Source: Bacteroidia bacterium
Lineage (GTDB): Bacteria > Bacteroidota > Bacteroidia > B-17B0 > Aurantibacillaceae
Assembly (NCBI GenBank): GCA_018000995.1
Contig: JAGNIU010000005.1
Coordinates: 82,314 to 146,313, forward strand
DNA: 64,000 nucleotides
Direction of reading: 5' to 3'
Shown: positions 17,825 through 26,680 of the stretch, one piece after another
Layout: each line of letters starts with the position of its first letter
Position numbering within the stretch: the first letter of the stretch is position 1
The notes under the pieces: generated by a model
Seen by the model: the letters and a program-made list of their open reading frames with translations, nothing else
What the model was told of the DNA's origin: nothing
Database searches by the model: none
Position numbers and translations under genes: made by a program

Positions 17825-18418
17825 TTACTTCTTCAAACGACTTCCTTCTCCACCCCAACGATAAGTATCAATTTCAATTCCCGCAATATCAATAACCCTA
17901 TCCACCACTGTAGCGGCCAAAGCTTCAAAATCGGCAGGACCGGAATAAAAAGACGGAGAAGCCGGACAAATAATGCCTCCAGCTTCGGTAACAGCTTTCA
18001 TATTATTAATATGAATTAAACTTAAAGGTGTATCGCGTGTTACTAAAATCAGTTTTCTTCTTTCCTTTAACATAACATCAGCAGCACGTGTAATTAAATC
18101 GTTACTAATACCGGTAGCGATGCGTGCTAAAGTGCCCATACTACATGGACAAATAATCATACAATCAAATTTAGAAGAACCCGATGCAAAAGGCGCATTA
18201 AAATCTGTTTTACTATAAGATGTAAACGGATAGGATGTATAGCTGTCGGATTTCAATTCATGTTTCCAAACATCTTTAGCGTTATCGCTCATTACTATGG
18301 CAACAGTTTCTAATTGTTCTGAAGCTTTTTGTAATTTATCTAAAAGTACTTTAGCATAAACACTTCCGCTGGCACCGGTAACGGCGACTACTATTTTATA
18401 TTTCTTCTTTTGGTTCAC
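17825..18418 (-). CDS. ubiX: UbiX family flavin prenyltransferase
   Basis: UbiX attaches a dimethylallyl group to FMN and makes the prenylated flavin cofactor used by UbiD-type decarboxylases. The protein is 197 residues, the usual length. The N-terminal flavin site VVAVTGASGSVYAKVLLDKL is typical, followed by the conserved CMIICPCSMGTLARIATGISNDLITRAADVMLKERRKL, seen here as CPCSMGTLARIA and NDLITRAADVMLKE, then LVTRDTPLSLIHI, and PASPSFYSGP near the C-terminus. No ubiD partner is visible in the window. Its start overlaps the end of the upstream barrel gene by 23 bases, which implies translational coupling. Confidence 0.93.
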   Translation of the reverse strand: MNQKKKYKIVVAVTGASGSVYAKVLLDKLQKASEQLETVAIVMSDNAKDVWKHELKSDSYTSYPFTSYSKTDFNAPFASGSSKFDCMIICPCSMGTLARIATGISNDLITRAADVMLKERRKLILVTRDTPLSLIHINNMKAVTEAGGIICPASPSFYSGPADFEALAATVVDRVIDIAGIEIDTYRWGGEGSRLKK

Positions 18419-19070
18419 TTGGCTGACGTTCTTTTTTTGAGGTTATTTTATAGGTAAATGCAATTTGTAGAACGTTGTTGTAGCTGCCTTTATTAAAGTA
18501 ACGCGCAACCGGATTATTATAATAAGGAACACCAAAGCCAGTAAAAGGTCGAATGGTTACGATTGAATTATTAGTTCTTACTTCTACTCCAATCTTTGGC
18601 CTAATCATCATACCAATACCTAAGTTTAAACTATACTCGGTTGAACGGAACGGATACATGCCGGTTAAATTTCCAATTTCACTCGATTCGTAGTAATTAA
18701 TTAAGTAAGCAAAAGAACCTCCTACAGTAAAAAAGAATTTATTGGGTTGCCATCTTAATAATAAAGGCACTTCAACATAATTGAGATTTAAATAATAAAA
18801 GCGGTAATCGAACTTCTCCGGGTTTTGATTTCTACGTGCACCTTTCTGAACAAAAATAATTCCGAGTTCTAAAGATGTTTTTTCTTTTAAAGCTGCGTTA
18901 ACATATAAGCCTCCCACAAAACCAAGCTTATTATATCCACTATAATTATCGCCATGAACCTGACTGGCACTTATACCTAAAGTGGGTTTTAATGAAAACT
19001 TGCTGGTTCTCTGTCCTTTAACTACCGAAAAAGTGATTAAAAATAGGATTATGAATACTCTGAAAGTCAA
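18396..19070 (-). CDS. outer-membrane beta-barrel protein, PorT-like
   Basis: This is a predicted eight-stranded outer-membrane barrel. A signal peptide (MTFRVFIILFLITFSVVKGQ) begins at a TTG; there is no better ATG. Residues 25-215 have the alternating amphipathic strands and landmarks of the Bacteroidota PorT-like group: GISASQVHGDNYSGYNKLGF near 32, SLELGIIFVQKGARR near 62, YLNLNYVEVPLLLRW near 88, and a C-terminal YNNVLQIAFTYKI. PorT/SprT is a T9SS component, and T9SS cargo genes are present nearby, but many paralogues of this group have other roles. I therefore do not name it porT. It overlaps ubiX. Confidence 0.75.
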   Translation of the reverse strand: MTFRVFIILFLITFSVVKGQRTSKFSLKPTLGISASQVHGDNYSGYNKLGFVGGLYVNAALKEKTSLELGIIFVQKGARRNQNPEKFDYRFYYLNLNYVEVPLLLRWQPNKFFFTVGGSFAYLINYYESSEIGNLTGMYPFRSTEYSLNLGIGMMIRPKIGVEVRTNNSIVTIRPFTGFGVPYYNNPVARYFNKGSYNNVLQIAFTYKITSKKERQPSEPKEEI

Positions 19071-19203
19071 TATAAAGGTCTTATTTATACCAAATTTACC
19101 CCTTTTTTTAAAAATTTCTTACATTAGATTAAACCTTTAACAAGTATTGTGGTCAAACCCATAAATAAGCAAATATTTAAATTTATATAAAACCAAAAAA
19201 CCT

Positions 19204-20136
19204 ATGAAAGCGAAACAATTAATCTTAACCCTTAGCACTTTAGTATTAGCAGGTTCGTTAATGCTTACAAGCTGCAGAAAGAAAACCAAAGAAGAAGAAG
19301 ATCCGGATTCTGACCAATCGACAGCACAAGAAAATCAGATTGCTGAGAACATGACTAACGACATTGCAGGCATTGGCTCGCAAGGTTCTGAGAACGGTAC
19401 TTTAACTACTTACAAAATGGATCCTAGTTTAGATATTTCAGGTATCTCTTCAGGAACTGTAACTTTAGGTGTAAAAACATTTACTGTTGACTTTGGTCCT
19501 TTACCGGGTGTAACTTGTGCAGATGGAAGAAAGCGTTCAGGTATGTTAATGTTTGATTATTCAATTTCAACAAACACTATAATGCCAATTTTCTACCGCA
19601 CTCCGGGTTTCAAAATGTCTATTCAATCTTCAAACTATACTGTTGATGATTATACAGTAGCTATTGGAAGCAAAACTATTACTAATACAACACCAATTAG
19701 TATTCCAACAGGAACAAACCCTGGTACCAATTTAACTTGGAATATTACGGCTAACATCACTATAACAAAACCGGCTTCAGCAGGTGGTGGAACAATTACT
19801 TGGAGCTGTAACCGTACAAAAACTTTAGTAAACACTAACGATCCTTTATGTTACCAAGGACAAGGTTCACCAATTTTATGGAACAAAGCACGTGTACAAA
19901 TTGATGGTACAGCTTCAGGAACAACTGCAAGCAACGAAAGTTATACTTCTGTACTTAGTGGTTTAACCAGAGATTTTGGAACTTGTGGTGCTTTCTTAAA
20001 ATACCCGTTCATTAAAGGTACTATTGAGTTCACCCCAGGAACAAAAGCTACACGTTACATTGATTTTGGTACCGGTACTTGTGACAGAGGTGCAACTATC
20101 ACTATTAAAGGTGTGACTTACTCCTTCAATTTCTAA
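19204..20136 (+). CDS. surface lipoprotein of unknown function
   Basis: A lipoprotein signal (MKAKQLILTLSTLVLAGSLM, then LTSC) places the lipidated cysteine near residue 24. A charged, low-complexity linker follows (RKKTKEEEDPDSDQS), typical of lipoproteins sent to the Bacteroidota cell surface. The rest is a Thr/Gly/Ser-rich beta protein of about 260 residues without a family I can name. A recurring pattern (GLKTFTVDFGP, YIDFGTGTCDRGATITIKG) suggests two related beta-sandwich halves: both contain 'DFG' followed by a CxxG/CxDGR-like segment. A strong terminator follows, so it is probably monocistronic. Confidence 0.75.
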   Translation: MKAKQLILTLSTLVLAGSLMLTSCRKKTKEEEDPDSDQSTAQENQIAENMTNDIAGIGSQGSENGTLTTYKMDPSLDISGISSGTVTLGVKTFTVDFGPLPGVTCADGRKRSGMLMFDYSISTNTIMPIFYRTPGFKMSIQSSNYTVDDYTVAIGSKTITNTTPISIPTGTNPGTNLTWNITANITITKPASAGGGTITWSCNRTKTLVNTNDPLCYQGQGSPILWNKARVQIDGTASGTTASNESYTSVLSGLTRDFGTCGAFLKYPFIKGTIEFTPGTKATRYIDFGTGTCDRGATITIKGVTYSFNF

Positions 20137-20156
20137 TAAGAGATTAATATAAATTA

Positions 20157-20194
20157 AAAAGCCCTGAAGGAATTTTTCTTCAGGGCTTTTTTTA
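20157..20194 (+). terminator. intrinsic terminator after the lipoprotein gene
   Basis: AAGCCCTGAAG and CTTCAGGGCTT form an 11-bp stem around a short AT loop, followed by seven T residues. An A-run precedes it, so it may also stop transcription of the convergent gene at 20205. Confidence 0.9.
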
Positions 20195-20204
20195 TGGATC
20201 AAAT

Positions 20205-22040
20205 TTAGTTCTTAATTAATTTCTCAGTTGAATATACTTTCTTGTCGGAAAATATTTTTAAGAAATAAATGCCTTGAGGTAAAGGACTCAATGAAAAACT
20301 AAATTGTTGTTTACCCGGTTTGATATATTCTTTCATTAAAATTTTTACTTCTTTTCCGGTTACATCGTACAAAATAAAATCCATATACTCACCTTCCGCA
20401 TTTTCAAAATTAACTGAAACAAAATTACTAAACGGATTAGGAAATGCTTTTGCAGATGCCTCAGTAATTTTATTTTCAGGAACAGTTGTTAAAATCGGAT
20501 TCAAACCAATCTCTGCAATCCAAGTAGCGTGTCTTCTTCCACCGCCAACAATGTATCCGTAATAACCATTCACCCAAACTTTACCACTTTCATTGTATTT
20601 ACGTTGTGAACCTGAATAATCTCCCCAACGTTCTTGATTTCCAACTAAAACATCAACATAAGAAGTTCCGTTTTTAATATTTAAACGTGCCGAATAATTT
20701 CCTTGCGCATCCGATTTCATTGCTGATACACCGGCACTAACGGTTGGGGCACAATGATCGAAATTTATTATGGAAGTGTGATCACCTACTCCTGCTCCGA
20801 TATATGAAATGTTTGGATACCCTAAATCTAAAATCACATCCCCAATAATATTTCCGGTTACTGTTGGTGTTGACGTGGCATAACCATCAATCACACCATG
20901 ATAAACTGCACAAAAATTAGTGGCAGGATCTTTTGTGTTATGAACGTATTGAATTTTATTATTCTCAACAAATGCTCCTAAAATTCTAGCATCATTCGTT
21001 GCAAATAAGTGCGGAGCGTTTTGTCTGGCATCCGGCGGCATATTATAAGTTTTATCAGCGTAAGTTAATTTTGTTGTTAAGGTTTGTCCGGGCGCATTAA
21101 TGGTATCCGAAATATCAATTACAAAAACAGAATCTGTATTCACACCAAAATTTTTATTACTTAAAAAGAATTGTTGTGGTCCGTATAAAGTACTTCCGCC
21201 TTTAACGGGACAAATATTACGGACGTTGTTACCAGAGTATTGAATATTATTATGAAGTTGCGTTGTTAAAGGTAAACCGGCATAGCCATTACTTTTATTT
21301 ATTTGCCAGATTAAAGTTTCAGCAAAACCTGTTTGCCATGGCATACTTGGAATAATTAAATTAATAGTGAGGAATAATTCTTTTTGAGAAAATGCAATCA
21401 TAGGATAATCGCTCCATAAATTATTATTGAACGGATTACCAGGTAAAACATAAAAATTCCAAGCCCCTAATGGATTATTAGTTTGAGAAAATGCAACAAC
21501 GATACTACTTGTAGATGGAGCAAAGCCATTTAAAAATACCAATGCAAATCTATCAGCAACCGGATCGTAAGCCACTTTAGGATCGAAAGCTTGGGAGAAT
21601 GTTCCGAAAGAAGAAGAAAATGCTGATAAAGAAACAACGCCTTTTGCAGAATCAACCACACAATCGTGAAAATAAATATTGGTGTTACACACTGAAACTA
21701 TTTTACAATTATTTGAAATAGCCATGTCGTTATCGTTAGGAGTTGAATTACCATAAGGATTTCCGAAAAAATTCTTGCCTAAATAAATGGGCGGCAAAGT
21801 ACCTGTTGGTGCCGCCGTTTTGTTAGAAGTATAATTCCAATCAACAGCTGGTTTTTGCGGGATGCCGCCGGGTATTGGTTTCTCGACACATTGGTTAGTG
21901 ACAAAATAATCTTCCTTAATATCACTAACAGTAATAGTCGCTTTTTTAGGGAAAATAAATGTGGTTTTATTGCTTGTGCTTTGCGCGAAAAACGAAAATG
22001 GTAAAGCAATAATAAAGGCGATAAGTAAATTTTTTAGCAT
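20205..22040 (-). CDS. large secreted T9SS cargo protein
   Basis: This is an exported 611-residue protein. The signal peptide is MLKNLLIAFIIALPFSFFAQ. A Pro-rich segment follows, then a beta-propeller-like region with conserved turns (YGNSTPNDNDMAISNNCKI; FDPKVAYDPVADRFALVFLN; NLWSDYPMIAFSQKELFLTI), given in short pieces. This pattern is seen in Bacteroidota surface proteins that lack a known enzymatic role. I see no catalytic signature. The last 80 residues are a type A T9SS sorting domain: AFPNPFSNFVSVNF, FILYDVTGKEVKIL, SPLPQGIYFLKIFSD and STEKLIKN. The gene faces the terminator at 20157 and lies downstream of the LRR gene. Confidence 0.85.
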   Translation of the reverse strand: MLKNLLIAFIIALPFSFFAQSTSNKTTFIFPKKATITVSDIKEDYFVTNQCVEKPIPGGIPQKPAVDWNYTSNKTAAPTGTLPPIYLGKNFFGNPYGNSTPNDNDMAISNNCKIVSVCNTNIYFHDCVVDSAKGVVSLSAFSSSFGTFSQAFDPKVAYDPVADRFALVFLNGFAPSTSSIVVAFSQTNNPLGAWNFYVLPGNPFNNNLWSDYPMIAFSQKELFLTINLIIPSMPWQTGFAETLIWQINKSNGYAGLPLTTQLHNNIQYSGNNVRNICPVKGGSTLYGPQQFFLSNKNFGVNTDSVFVIDISDTINAPGQTLTTKLTYADKTYNMPPDARQNAPHLFATNDARILGAFVENNKIQYVHNTKDPATNFCAVYHGVIDGYATSTPTVTGNIIGDVILDLGYPNISYIGAGVGDHTSIINFDHCAPTVSAGVSAMKSDAQGNYSARLNIKNGTSYVDVLVGNQERWGDYSGSQRKYNESGKVWVNGYYGYIVGGGRRHATWIAEIGLNPILTTVPENKITEASAKAFPNPFSNFVSVNFENAEGEYMDFILYDVTGKEVKILMKEYIKPGKQQFSFSLSPLPQGIYFLKIFSDKKVYSTEKLIKN

Positions 22041-22109
22041 GTGATGGGTTTGAAATTATTAATCTAATTTACAAAAAAAGCGCACACCGCGAAATTAATA
22101 GAAAGAATA

Positions 22110-22985
22110 CTACTTTGGTTGCTCTTTAGGTTGATCGAATTTAACATCACAACCAGGTAACATGGCTTTCACTTCATCAATATATTCCTTTGAGAATGCA
22201 CAACCTCTAACATCCAACAAAGCGAGGTTTTCCATTTGTGAAATAGTAACAGGTAACTTGGTAATTTTGGTGTTACGAATAGATAATAAACGTAAATTCT
22301 TAGCCAAATAAATAGTGTTTGGTAAAGAAGAAATTGGATTGTCTTCCAAAATCATAACTTCCAAATTAGGCAAGCGTTCAAAGTGAGTTGTTAAAGAATA
22401 GGTATTGGTTTTTGATAAGTACAAAAATTTAAGGGAAGACACTCTGAAAATTTGTCGGGGAAAACTATCCATAATACAGTTTTCAATCTGAATATCCTGT
22501 AATGATTTTATATAACGCAAGGTAGTTGGTAATTTCAAAGTATCGTCTGTATCGGTAAACTTTATGGTTTTAAGTTTTGATAAGTATGCTATGGCAGCGG
22601 GAATGCTATCAATTTTAGTATGACTTAATTCGATATGATTAAGGTTATACATTTTTTTAATGTCTTCAGGAAAAGAAGTAAAAGGATTATTATAACTGGC
22701 GATGTAAACCAGATTAAATAAATCATTAAAGTTTTTTGGGAACTCAGTTACCTCGTTGCCGCTTAATTTTAAAACCTGTAAATCTTTTAGCTTACTTAAT
22801 TTCTGATAATCTTTCGGGTCGAGTTTTTTATAACTCAAATCCATTTTATAAACCCCTGCCCCAACAGCTAAAGCTTCTTTTAAATCAACATAAACACGAC
22901 TTCCCATGGGACCATATTTTTCAAATTCTTTTTGTGCGGAAAGAGAAGTTGAAAGAAGAGCTAGAGCTATGATTAGTTTTTTCAG
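22110..22985 (-). CDS. secreted leucine-rich-repeat protein with apparent CTG start
   Basis: This is a predicted exported LRR protein for protein-protein contact; the partner is unknown. About eight repeats of the LPxxLxxLxxLxxLxLxxN type are visible (LQVLKLSGNEVTEFP, LEVMILEDNPISSLP, LRLLSIRNTKITKLP, LALLDVRGCAFS). The first ATG, at 22907, cuts off the front. Reading 26 codons further up gives a complete signal peptide ending in ALALLSTSLSAQ. The only plausible initiator before KKLIIALAL is a CTG at 22985; an in-frame TAA lies seven codons above it and there is no ATG, GTG or TTG between. So the start is either a rare CTG or a mutated or miscalled ATG. Confidence 0.78.
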   Translation of the reverse strand: MKKLIIALALLSTSLSAQKEFEKYGPMGSRVYVDLKEALAVGAGVYKMDLSYKKLDPKDYQKLSKLKDLQVLKLSGNEVTEFPKNFNDLFNLVYIASYNNPFTSFPEDIKKMYNLNHIELSHTKIDSIPAAIAYLSKLKTIKFTDTDDTLKLPTTLRYIKSLQDIQIENCIMDSFPRQIFRVSSLKFLYLSKTNTYSLTTHFERLPNLEVMILEDNPISSLPNTIYLAKNLRLLSIRNTKITKLPVTISQMENLALLDVRGCAFSKEYIDEVKAMLPGCDVKFDQPKEQPK

Positions 22986-23144
22986 AATTATAAATTTAAT
23001 ACATTAAAAATAATTCATTAATTATAAAGAATGGAGCTTTCTGTTTTTTATAATAAAGTAGTTTTCAACATCTAAGGACGCTAAATCCATTACAAAAGGC
23101 GAAATCGAATTTTAATACTATATTTAAAGCTCAAAATTAAAGAG

Positions 23145-24218
23145 ATGAAAAAATATTTACTTGTATTGTTTGCAACACTATGCGGCGTAAGTTTCGCTCA
23201 AAGTCCAATTACATTATCAAATTCAAACATGCCGGGCAGTGGGGATACATTACGCTACAGCAATGTTCAATTAAGCACAATTGGTAACTATACGCAAACA
23301 GGAATTAATTACAATTGGAATTTTTCTTCTGTTATTATTACCAGTCAGGGTCGCCGCGATTACAAATCTGCATTTAGTACACCTTATGCTTTTTTCTTTA
23401 TTGGCTTTAATGAGTATGGCGAAAAAGTAAATGATACCATAAATCTTGGTCTTATAACTTTAACTGACGTATATAATTTTTATAAAAAATCAACTTCACC
23501 AAACGCTTATTTAGTGGATGGTTTAGGAATGAAGATAAGTGCTATTCCCGTACCTTCATATTATTCTGATAAGGACGAGTTGTATATGTTTCCTATGACT
23601 TATCCTAAATACGACAGCACTACATTTAAATTTTCAACGCCAACTACAACATTATTGCCTCTTACTTATTCAAAGAAAGGATACAGAGTAACAGTAGTTG
23701 ACGGTTGGGGAAATATTACAACTCCTTATGGTACCGCTCCTTGTTTAAGGGTTGTAACCACACAATACTCTCAGGATACTATTAAAAACTCATTACTACC
23801 TTTTCCGATTGGCTTTCCAAACAATCAAAGAAGTTATCAATGGCTAACAACAACTTCAAAAATTCCATATTTAGAGGTGAATGGTAGTTTAATAGGCAAC
23901 AATTTTACACCAACGCAAATACGTTTCAGAGACAATTACAGAAACTTAACAGGCGTAAATACGGTGGGAGAAGAAGAAGAATTAGTTACTGTTTACCCAA
24001 ATCCGGTTAATGATAAATTGTTTTTGAATTTTAAGAAGGACGCAAAATATTCAGTTCAGATTTTTGATATGAATGGAAAATTGGTTGCGGATTATTCGGT
24101 TGAGCAAATGAAAAACAACAAGCAGTATTTATCAGTAGAAAATTTAGCTCAAGGCTTATACACCGTAAAGATTTTAGAAAACGATAAGCCAAACGTTATC
24201 AAATTCGTGAAGCAATAA
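23145..24218 (+). CDS. secreted T9SS cargo protein
   Basis: This is an exported protein of 357 residues with unknown function. The signal peptide is MKKYLLVLFATLCGVSFAQ. The middle region of about 250 residues is rich in Thr, Tyr, Ser and Asn and begins SPITLSNSNMPGSGDTLRYS, an opening seen in many Bacteroidota T9SS proteins. The C-terminal sorting domain is clear: TVYPNPVNDKLFLNF, VQIFDMNGKLVADY, LAQGLYTVKIL and a final VIKFVKQ. It converges on the HMG-CoA lyase gene and the two stop codons abut, with no gap for a terminator. Confidence 0.85.
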   Translation: MKKYLLVLFATLCGVSFAQSPITLSNSNMPGSGDTLRYSNVQLSTIGNYTQTGINYNWNFSSVIITSQGRRDYKSAFSTPYAFFFIGFNEYGEKVNDTINLGLITLTDVYNFYKKSTSPNAYLVDGLGMKISAIPVPSYYSDKDELYMFPMTYPKYDSTTFKFSTPTTTLLPLTYSKKGYRVTVVDGWGNITTPYGTAPCLRVVTTQYSQDTIKNSLLPFPIGFPNNQRSYQWLTTTSKIPYLEVNGSLIGNNFTPTQIRFRDNYRNLTGVNTVGEEEELVTVYPNPVNDKLFLNFKKDAKYSVQIFDMNGKLVADYSVEQMKNNKQYLSVENLAQGLYTVKILENDKPNVIKFVKQ

Positions 24219-25073
24219 TTAGTGATAATTATTAAACACCTTCCAGCTTAGTTCGTACGATTTTAATAATTCAGTAGTGTTTAAATTAAGCGCTATTGAA
24301 TTGTTATTAGCATACAGTTCTAAATCTTCTGTTGCCATGTTACCCGTTAAATCATCTGCTGCCATTGGACAACCACCGAAACCGTGAACCGCGACATCAA
24401 AACTACGACAACCACTTTTGTAGGCGGCTTCAATTTTCTCCATAGCTTTTGCTTTGGTGCTGTGTAAATGTGCGCCTATTTGTACGTTTTTAAATTCAGG
24501 AATTAAATTTGAGAATAAATACGTAATATTTTCGGGCGTAGAACAACCGATTGTATCGGCAAGAGCAATAATTTTTATTCCCATCTCCGATAACTTTTTG
24601 GTCCAATTAATAACAATATCCGAATTCCAAACATCATTATATGGATTTCCGAATGCCATCGAAATATAAACTACCATTTCTTTTTTATGTTGAATGCAAA
24701 GGTTTTGAATTTCTTCAACACGAATTAAAGATTCAGCAATCGAAGAATTTGTATTGCGTTGCTGAAAGGTTTCTGAAATCGAGAACGGAAAACCTAAATA
24801 GTTTATTTCTTCAAACTTACAAGCATCTTCAGCACCGCGAGTGTTAGCGATAATGGCTAATAATTTTGAATTGGTTTTTGATAAATCTAATTTCTTTAAT
24901 ACTTCAGCTGTATCCTGTAATTGAGGAATTGCTTTTGGTGAAACAAAACTTCCAAAATCAATAGTATCAAAACCAACTTTCAATAATTGATTTAAATACT
25001 CCGCCTTTAAATCGGTTGGTATAAATTGTTTTATGCCTTGCATGGCATCGCGTGGACATTCAGTAATTCTCAT
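24219..25073 (-). CDS. hydroxymethylglutaryl-CoA lyase
   Basis: This enzyme splits HMG-CoA into acetyl-CoA and acetoacetate at the end of leucine breakdown. The 284-residue protein is a TIM-barrel of the DRE-TIM family. The N-terminal catalytic [11 protein letters not shown] replaces the more usual PRDGLQ, as in several Bacteroidota members. The metal-binding histidines appear in [19 protein letters not shown], and the family signature with the catalytic cysteine is [21 protein letters not shown], quoted in parts: [10 protein letters not shown] and DDLTGN. Its start overlaps the end of pyrD by four bases (ATGA), so the two are translationally coupled although their pathways are unrelated. Acetoacetate could feed the PHA genes at 47-53 kb. 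Confidence 0.9.
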   Translation of the reverse strand: MRITECPRDAMQGIKQFIPTDLKAEYLNQLLKVGFDTIDFGSFVSPKAIPQLQDTAEVLKKLDLSKTNSKLLAIIANTRGAEDACKFEEINYLGFPFSISETFQQRNTNSSIAESLIRVEEIQNLCIQHKKEMVVYISMAFGNPYNDVWNSDIVINWTKKLSEMGIKIIALADTIGCSTPENITYLFSNLIPEFKNVQIGAHLHSTKAKAMEKIEAAYKSGCRSFDVAVHGFGGCPMAADDLTGNMATEDLELYANNNSIALNLNTTELLKSYELSWKVFNNYH

Positions 25074-26113
25074 TTCAAAATATTTTGAGCAACGAGTGCT
25101 TTATTAATTCTTTTAATTAAACCCGGACCTTCATAAATAAATCCTGTGTACAGTTGGATAAGATCAGCTCCTGCATTTATTTTTTCGATGGCATCTTCAG
25201 CGCTGTGAATCCCTCCTACTCCAATTACAGGAAACGCGTTATTCGATTTTTGTTTTAAATATTTTATGACTTCGGTGCTGCGTTTCGTTAAAGGTTTTCC
25301 ACTTAAACCACCCATTCCAATCTTTTCAATTTCTTCTTTAGAATAATTTAATCCTTCCCTGCTAATAGTTGTATTAGTAGCAATAACACCTTCAATTTTT
25401 GTAGTCTTTACAATATCAATGATATCATCCAACTGCGAATCGGTTAAATCAGGTGCAATTTTTAAAAGTATCGGTTTTGGATTTGCTTTCGCGTGATTTA
25501 ATTCCTGTAAGCGATTTAATAATTTAGTGAGAGGTTCTTTTTCTTGGAGATCTCTTAGTCCGGGTGTATTTGGAGAACTCACATTCACCACAAAATAATC
25601 AACCACATCAAACAACTCGTTAAAGTTGATTTCGTAATCTTTGGTCGCATCTTCGTTAGCGGTTACTTTATTCTTGCCAATGTTTCCACCAATAATAACC
25701 GATTTATCTTTCCGGTTTTTTAATCTGATGGTCGCTGCTTTTACCCCTTCATTATTAAACCCCATTCTATTAATAAGGGCGTCGTTTTTAGGGAGGCGGA
25801 ACGAACGGGGTTTATCGTTGCCCGGTTGTGCTAAAGGGGTAACTGTCCCAATTTCAACAAAACCAAAGCCCATATTCCCGAATTCATTGAACAATTTGGC
25901 GTCCTTATCCATACCAGCCGCCAAACCAACGGGGTTCTTAAAACGGAGTCCGAATAGCGTTTTTTCGAGTTTTGGGTGTTCAAAACCATAAATTATCTTC
26001 AAAATGGGGGCAATTCCCGGTATTTTATGCAAGAATTTGATTAAAGAGAAGGTGAAGTGATGGGCTTTCTCGGGGGCCATTAAAAAAAGAAAGCTTTTTA
26101 TAATTTTATACAT
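25070..26113 (-). CDS. pyrD: quinone-dependent dihydroorotate dehydrogenase (class 2)
   Basis: PyrD oxidises dihydroorotate to orotate in pyrimidine synthesis and passes electrons to membrane quinones through FMN. The 347 residues match class 2. The N-terminal helical membrane-association region is present ([22 protein letters not shown], about residues 8-29). It is followed by [58 protein letters not shown] with the catalytic serine, KIAPDLTD, and [12 protein letters not shown] near the FMN phosphate site. It is the first gene of a two-gene unit with HMG-CoA lyase. Confidence 0.96.
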   Translation of the reverse strand: MYKIIKSFLFLMAPEKAHHFTFSLIKFLHKIPGIAPILKIIYGFEHPKLEKTLFGLRFKNPVGLAAGMDKDAKLFNEFGNMGFGFVEIGTVTPLAQPGNDKPRSFRLPKNDALINRMGFNNEGVKAATIRLKNRKDKSVIIGGNIGKNKVTANEDATKDYEINFNELFDVVDYFVVNVSSPNTPGLRDLQEKEPLTKLLNRLQELNHAKANPKPILLKIAPDLTDSQLDDIIDIVKTTKIEGVIATNTTISREGLNYSKEEIEKIGMGGLSGKPLTKRSTEVIKYLKQKSNNAFPVIGVGGIHSAEDAIEKINAGADLIQLYTGFIYEGPGLIKRINKALVAQNILK

Positions 26114-26193
26114 ACTCTACAAAAGTAACTTTTACGGGCTAAGAACCTCACCCTCACTGTTCAAATGTTGAAAAAAAAAGACAGATTTTAAGG

Positions 26194-26229
26194 TTTTTTG
26201 TAATTTATTTCAAAATATATATATCTTTG
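26194..26229 (+). promoter_or_regulatory. strong two-part promoter for the Lys/Ala lipoprotein gene
   Basis: A -33 type TTTTTTG ends at 26200. A spacer of 21 bases follows, then the -7 element TATCTTTG (26222-26229). Both elements and the spacing match the Bacteroidota consensus. The predicted leader is about 30 bases. Confidence 0.75.
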
Positions 26230-26265
26230 CCCCCAAATTAAACTTAAACAAAAAAAACTCAACAA

Positions 26266-26532
26266 ATGAAAAAAGTATTATCAATCGTAGCTGTTGCCGC
26301 TTTAACAGCGTCTTTCGTAGCTTGCGGACCATCAAAAGAAGAAATTGAAGCAACTGAAAAGCACAAAGCTGATTCAATCGCTGCAATAGAAAAACAAAAA
26401 ACTGATTCTATTGCTGCTGCTGAAGCTGCTGCTGCTGAAGCTGCTGCTATCGCTGAAAAAGCTAAAGCTGATTCAACTGCAATGGCTGATTCATTAGCTG
26501 CTGCTGCTGCAAAAGGTGGAAAAAAGAAATAA
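26266..26532 (+). CDS. small Lys/Ala-rich coiled-coil lipoprotein
   Basis: This is an 88-residue lipoprotein. The signal MKKVLSIVAVAALTASFVAC ends at the lipidated cysteine at residue 20. The mature part is a single predicted alpha-helix of about 60 residues, built from repeats of the type KADSIAAIEKQKTDSIAAAEAAAAEAA, given here in two parts: KHKADSIAAIEKQ and KTDSIAAAEAAA. It ends in GGKKK. The length, helix and basic C-terminus recall a murein-lipoprotein-like spacer, but no homology is claimed. It has a consensus promoter and its own terminator, which fits a highly expressed single gene. GCT-rich Ala runs produce a long antisense frame that is not a gene. Confidence 0.8.
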   Translation: MKKVLSIVAVAALTASFVACGPSKEEIEATEKHKADSIAAIEKQKTDSIAAAEAAAAEAAAIAEKAKADSTAMADSLAAAAAKGGKKK

Positions 26533-26552
26533 TTTCTAACCCCTAGCATTTA

Positions 26553-26586
26553 AAAAACCCTGCAGTTTGTGCGGGGTTTTTTATTT
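26553..26586 (+). terminator. intrinsic terminator after the lipoprotein gene
   Basis: AAACCCTGCA and TGCGGGGTTT form an imperfect stem with a short loop, followed by a T-rich tract. Confidence 0.75.
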
Positions 26587-26680
26587 TTACCACGTAGGAC
26601 TTTCCTGTAAAGATCATTATGGTAAAATTGGGGGTTATCATTTTATCACTCCATAATAGTAAAGTCCAACGTGGTAAAAA
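26584..26680. repeat. long palindromic element upstream of DUF2752
   Basis: Outer arms of about 20 bases (TTTTTACCACGTAGGACTTT at 26584-26603 and AAAGTCCAACGTGGTAAAAA at 26661-26680) are reverse complements except at one position. The interior has a second weaker pairing (ATTATGG with CCATAAT). The right arm ends at the ATG of the DUF2752 gene. Confidence 0.8.

Noticed and set aside
18396..19070. Assigning the gene name porT
   Set aside because: The motifs fit a broad PorT-like group with many paralogues, and the neighbouring ubiX-like gene is not proof of identity.
26259..26549. 96-codon open frame antisense to the Lys/Ala lipoprotein gene
   Set aside because: It arises from the Ala (GCT/GCA) codon repeats of the plus-strand gene. 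The sense gene has a promoter, lipobox and terminator, and the antisense protein is low-complexity.
26584..26680. Possible parS site (ACGTGG/CCACGT halves)
   Set aside because: The half-sites are over 60 bases apart, not the continuous 16-base parS palindrome, and lie about 6 kb from parAB.
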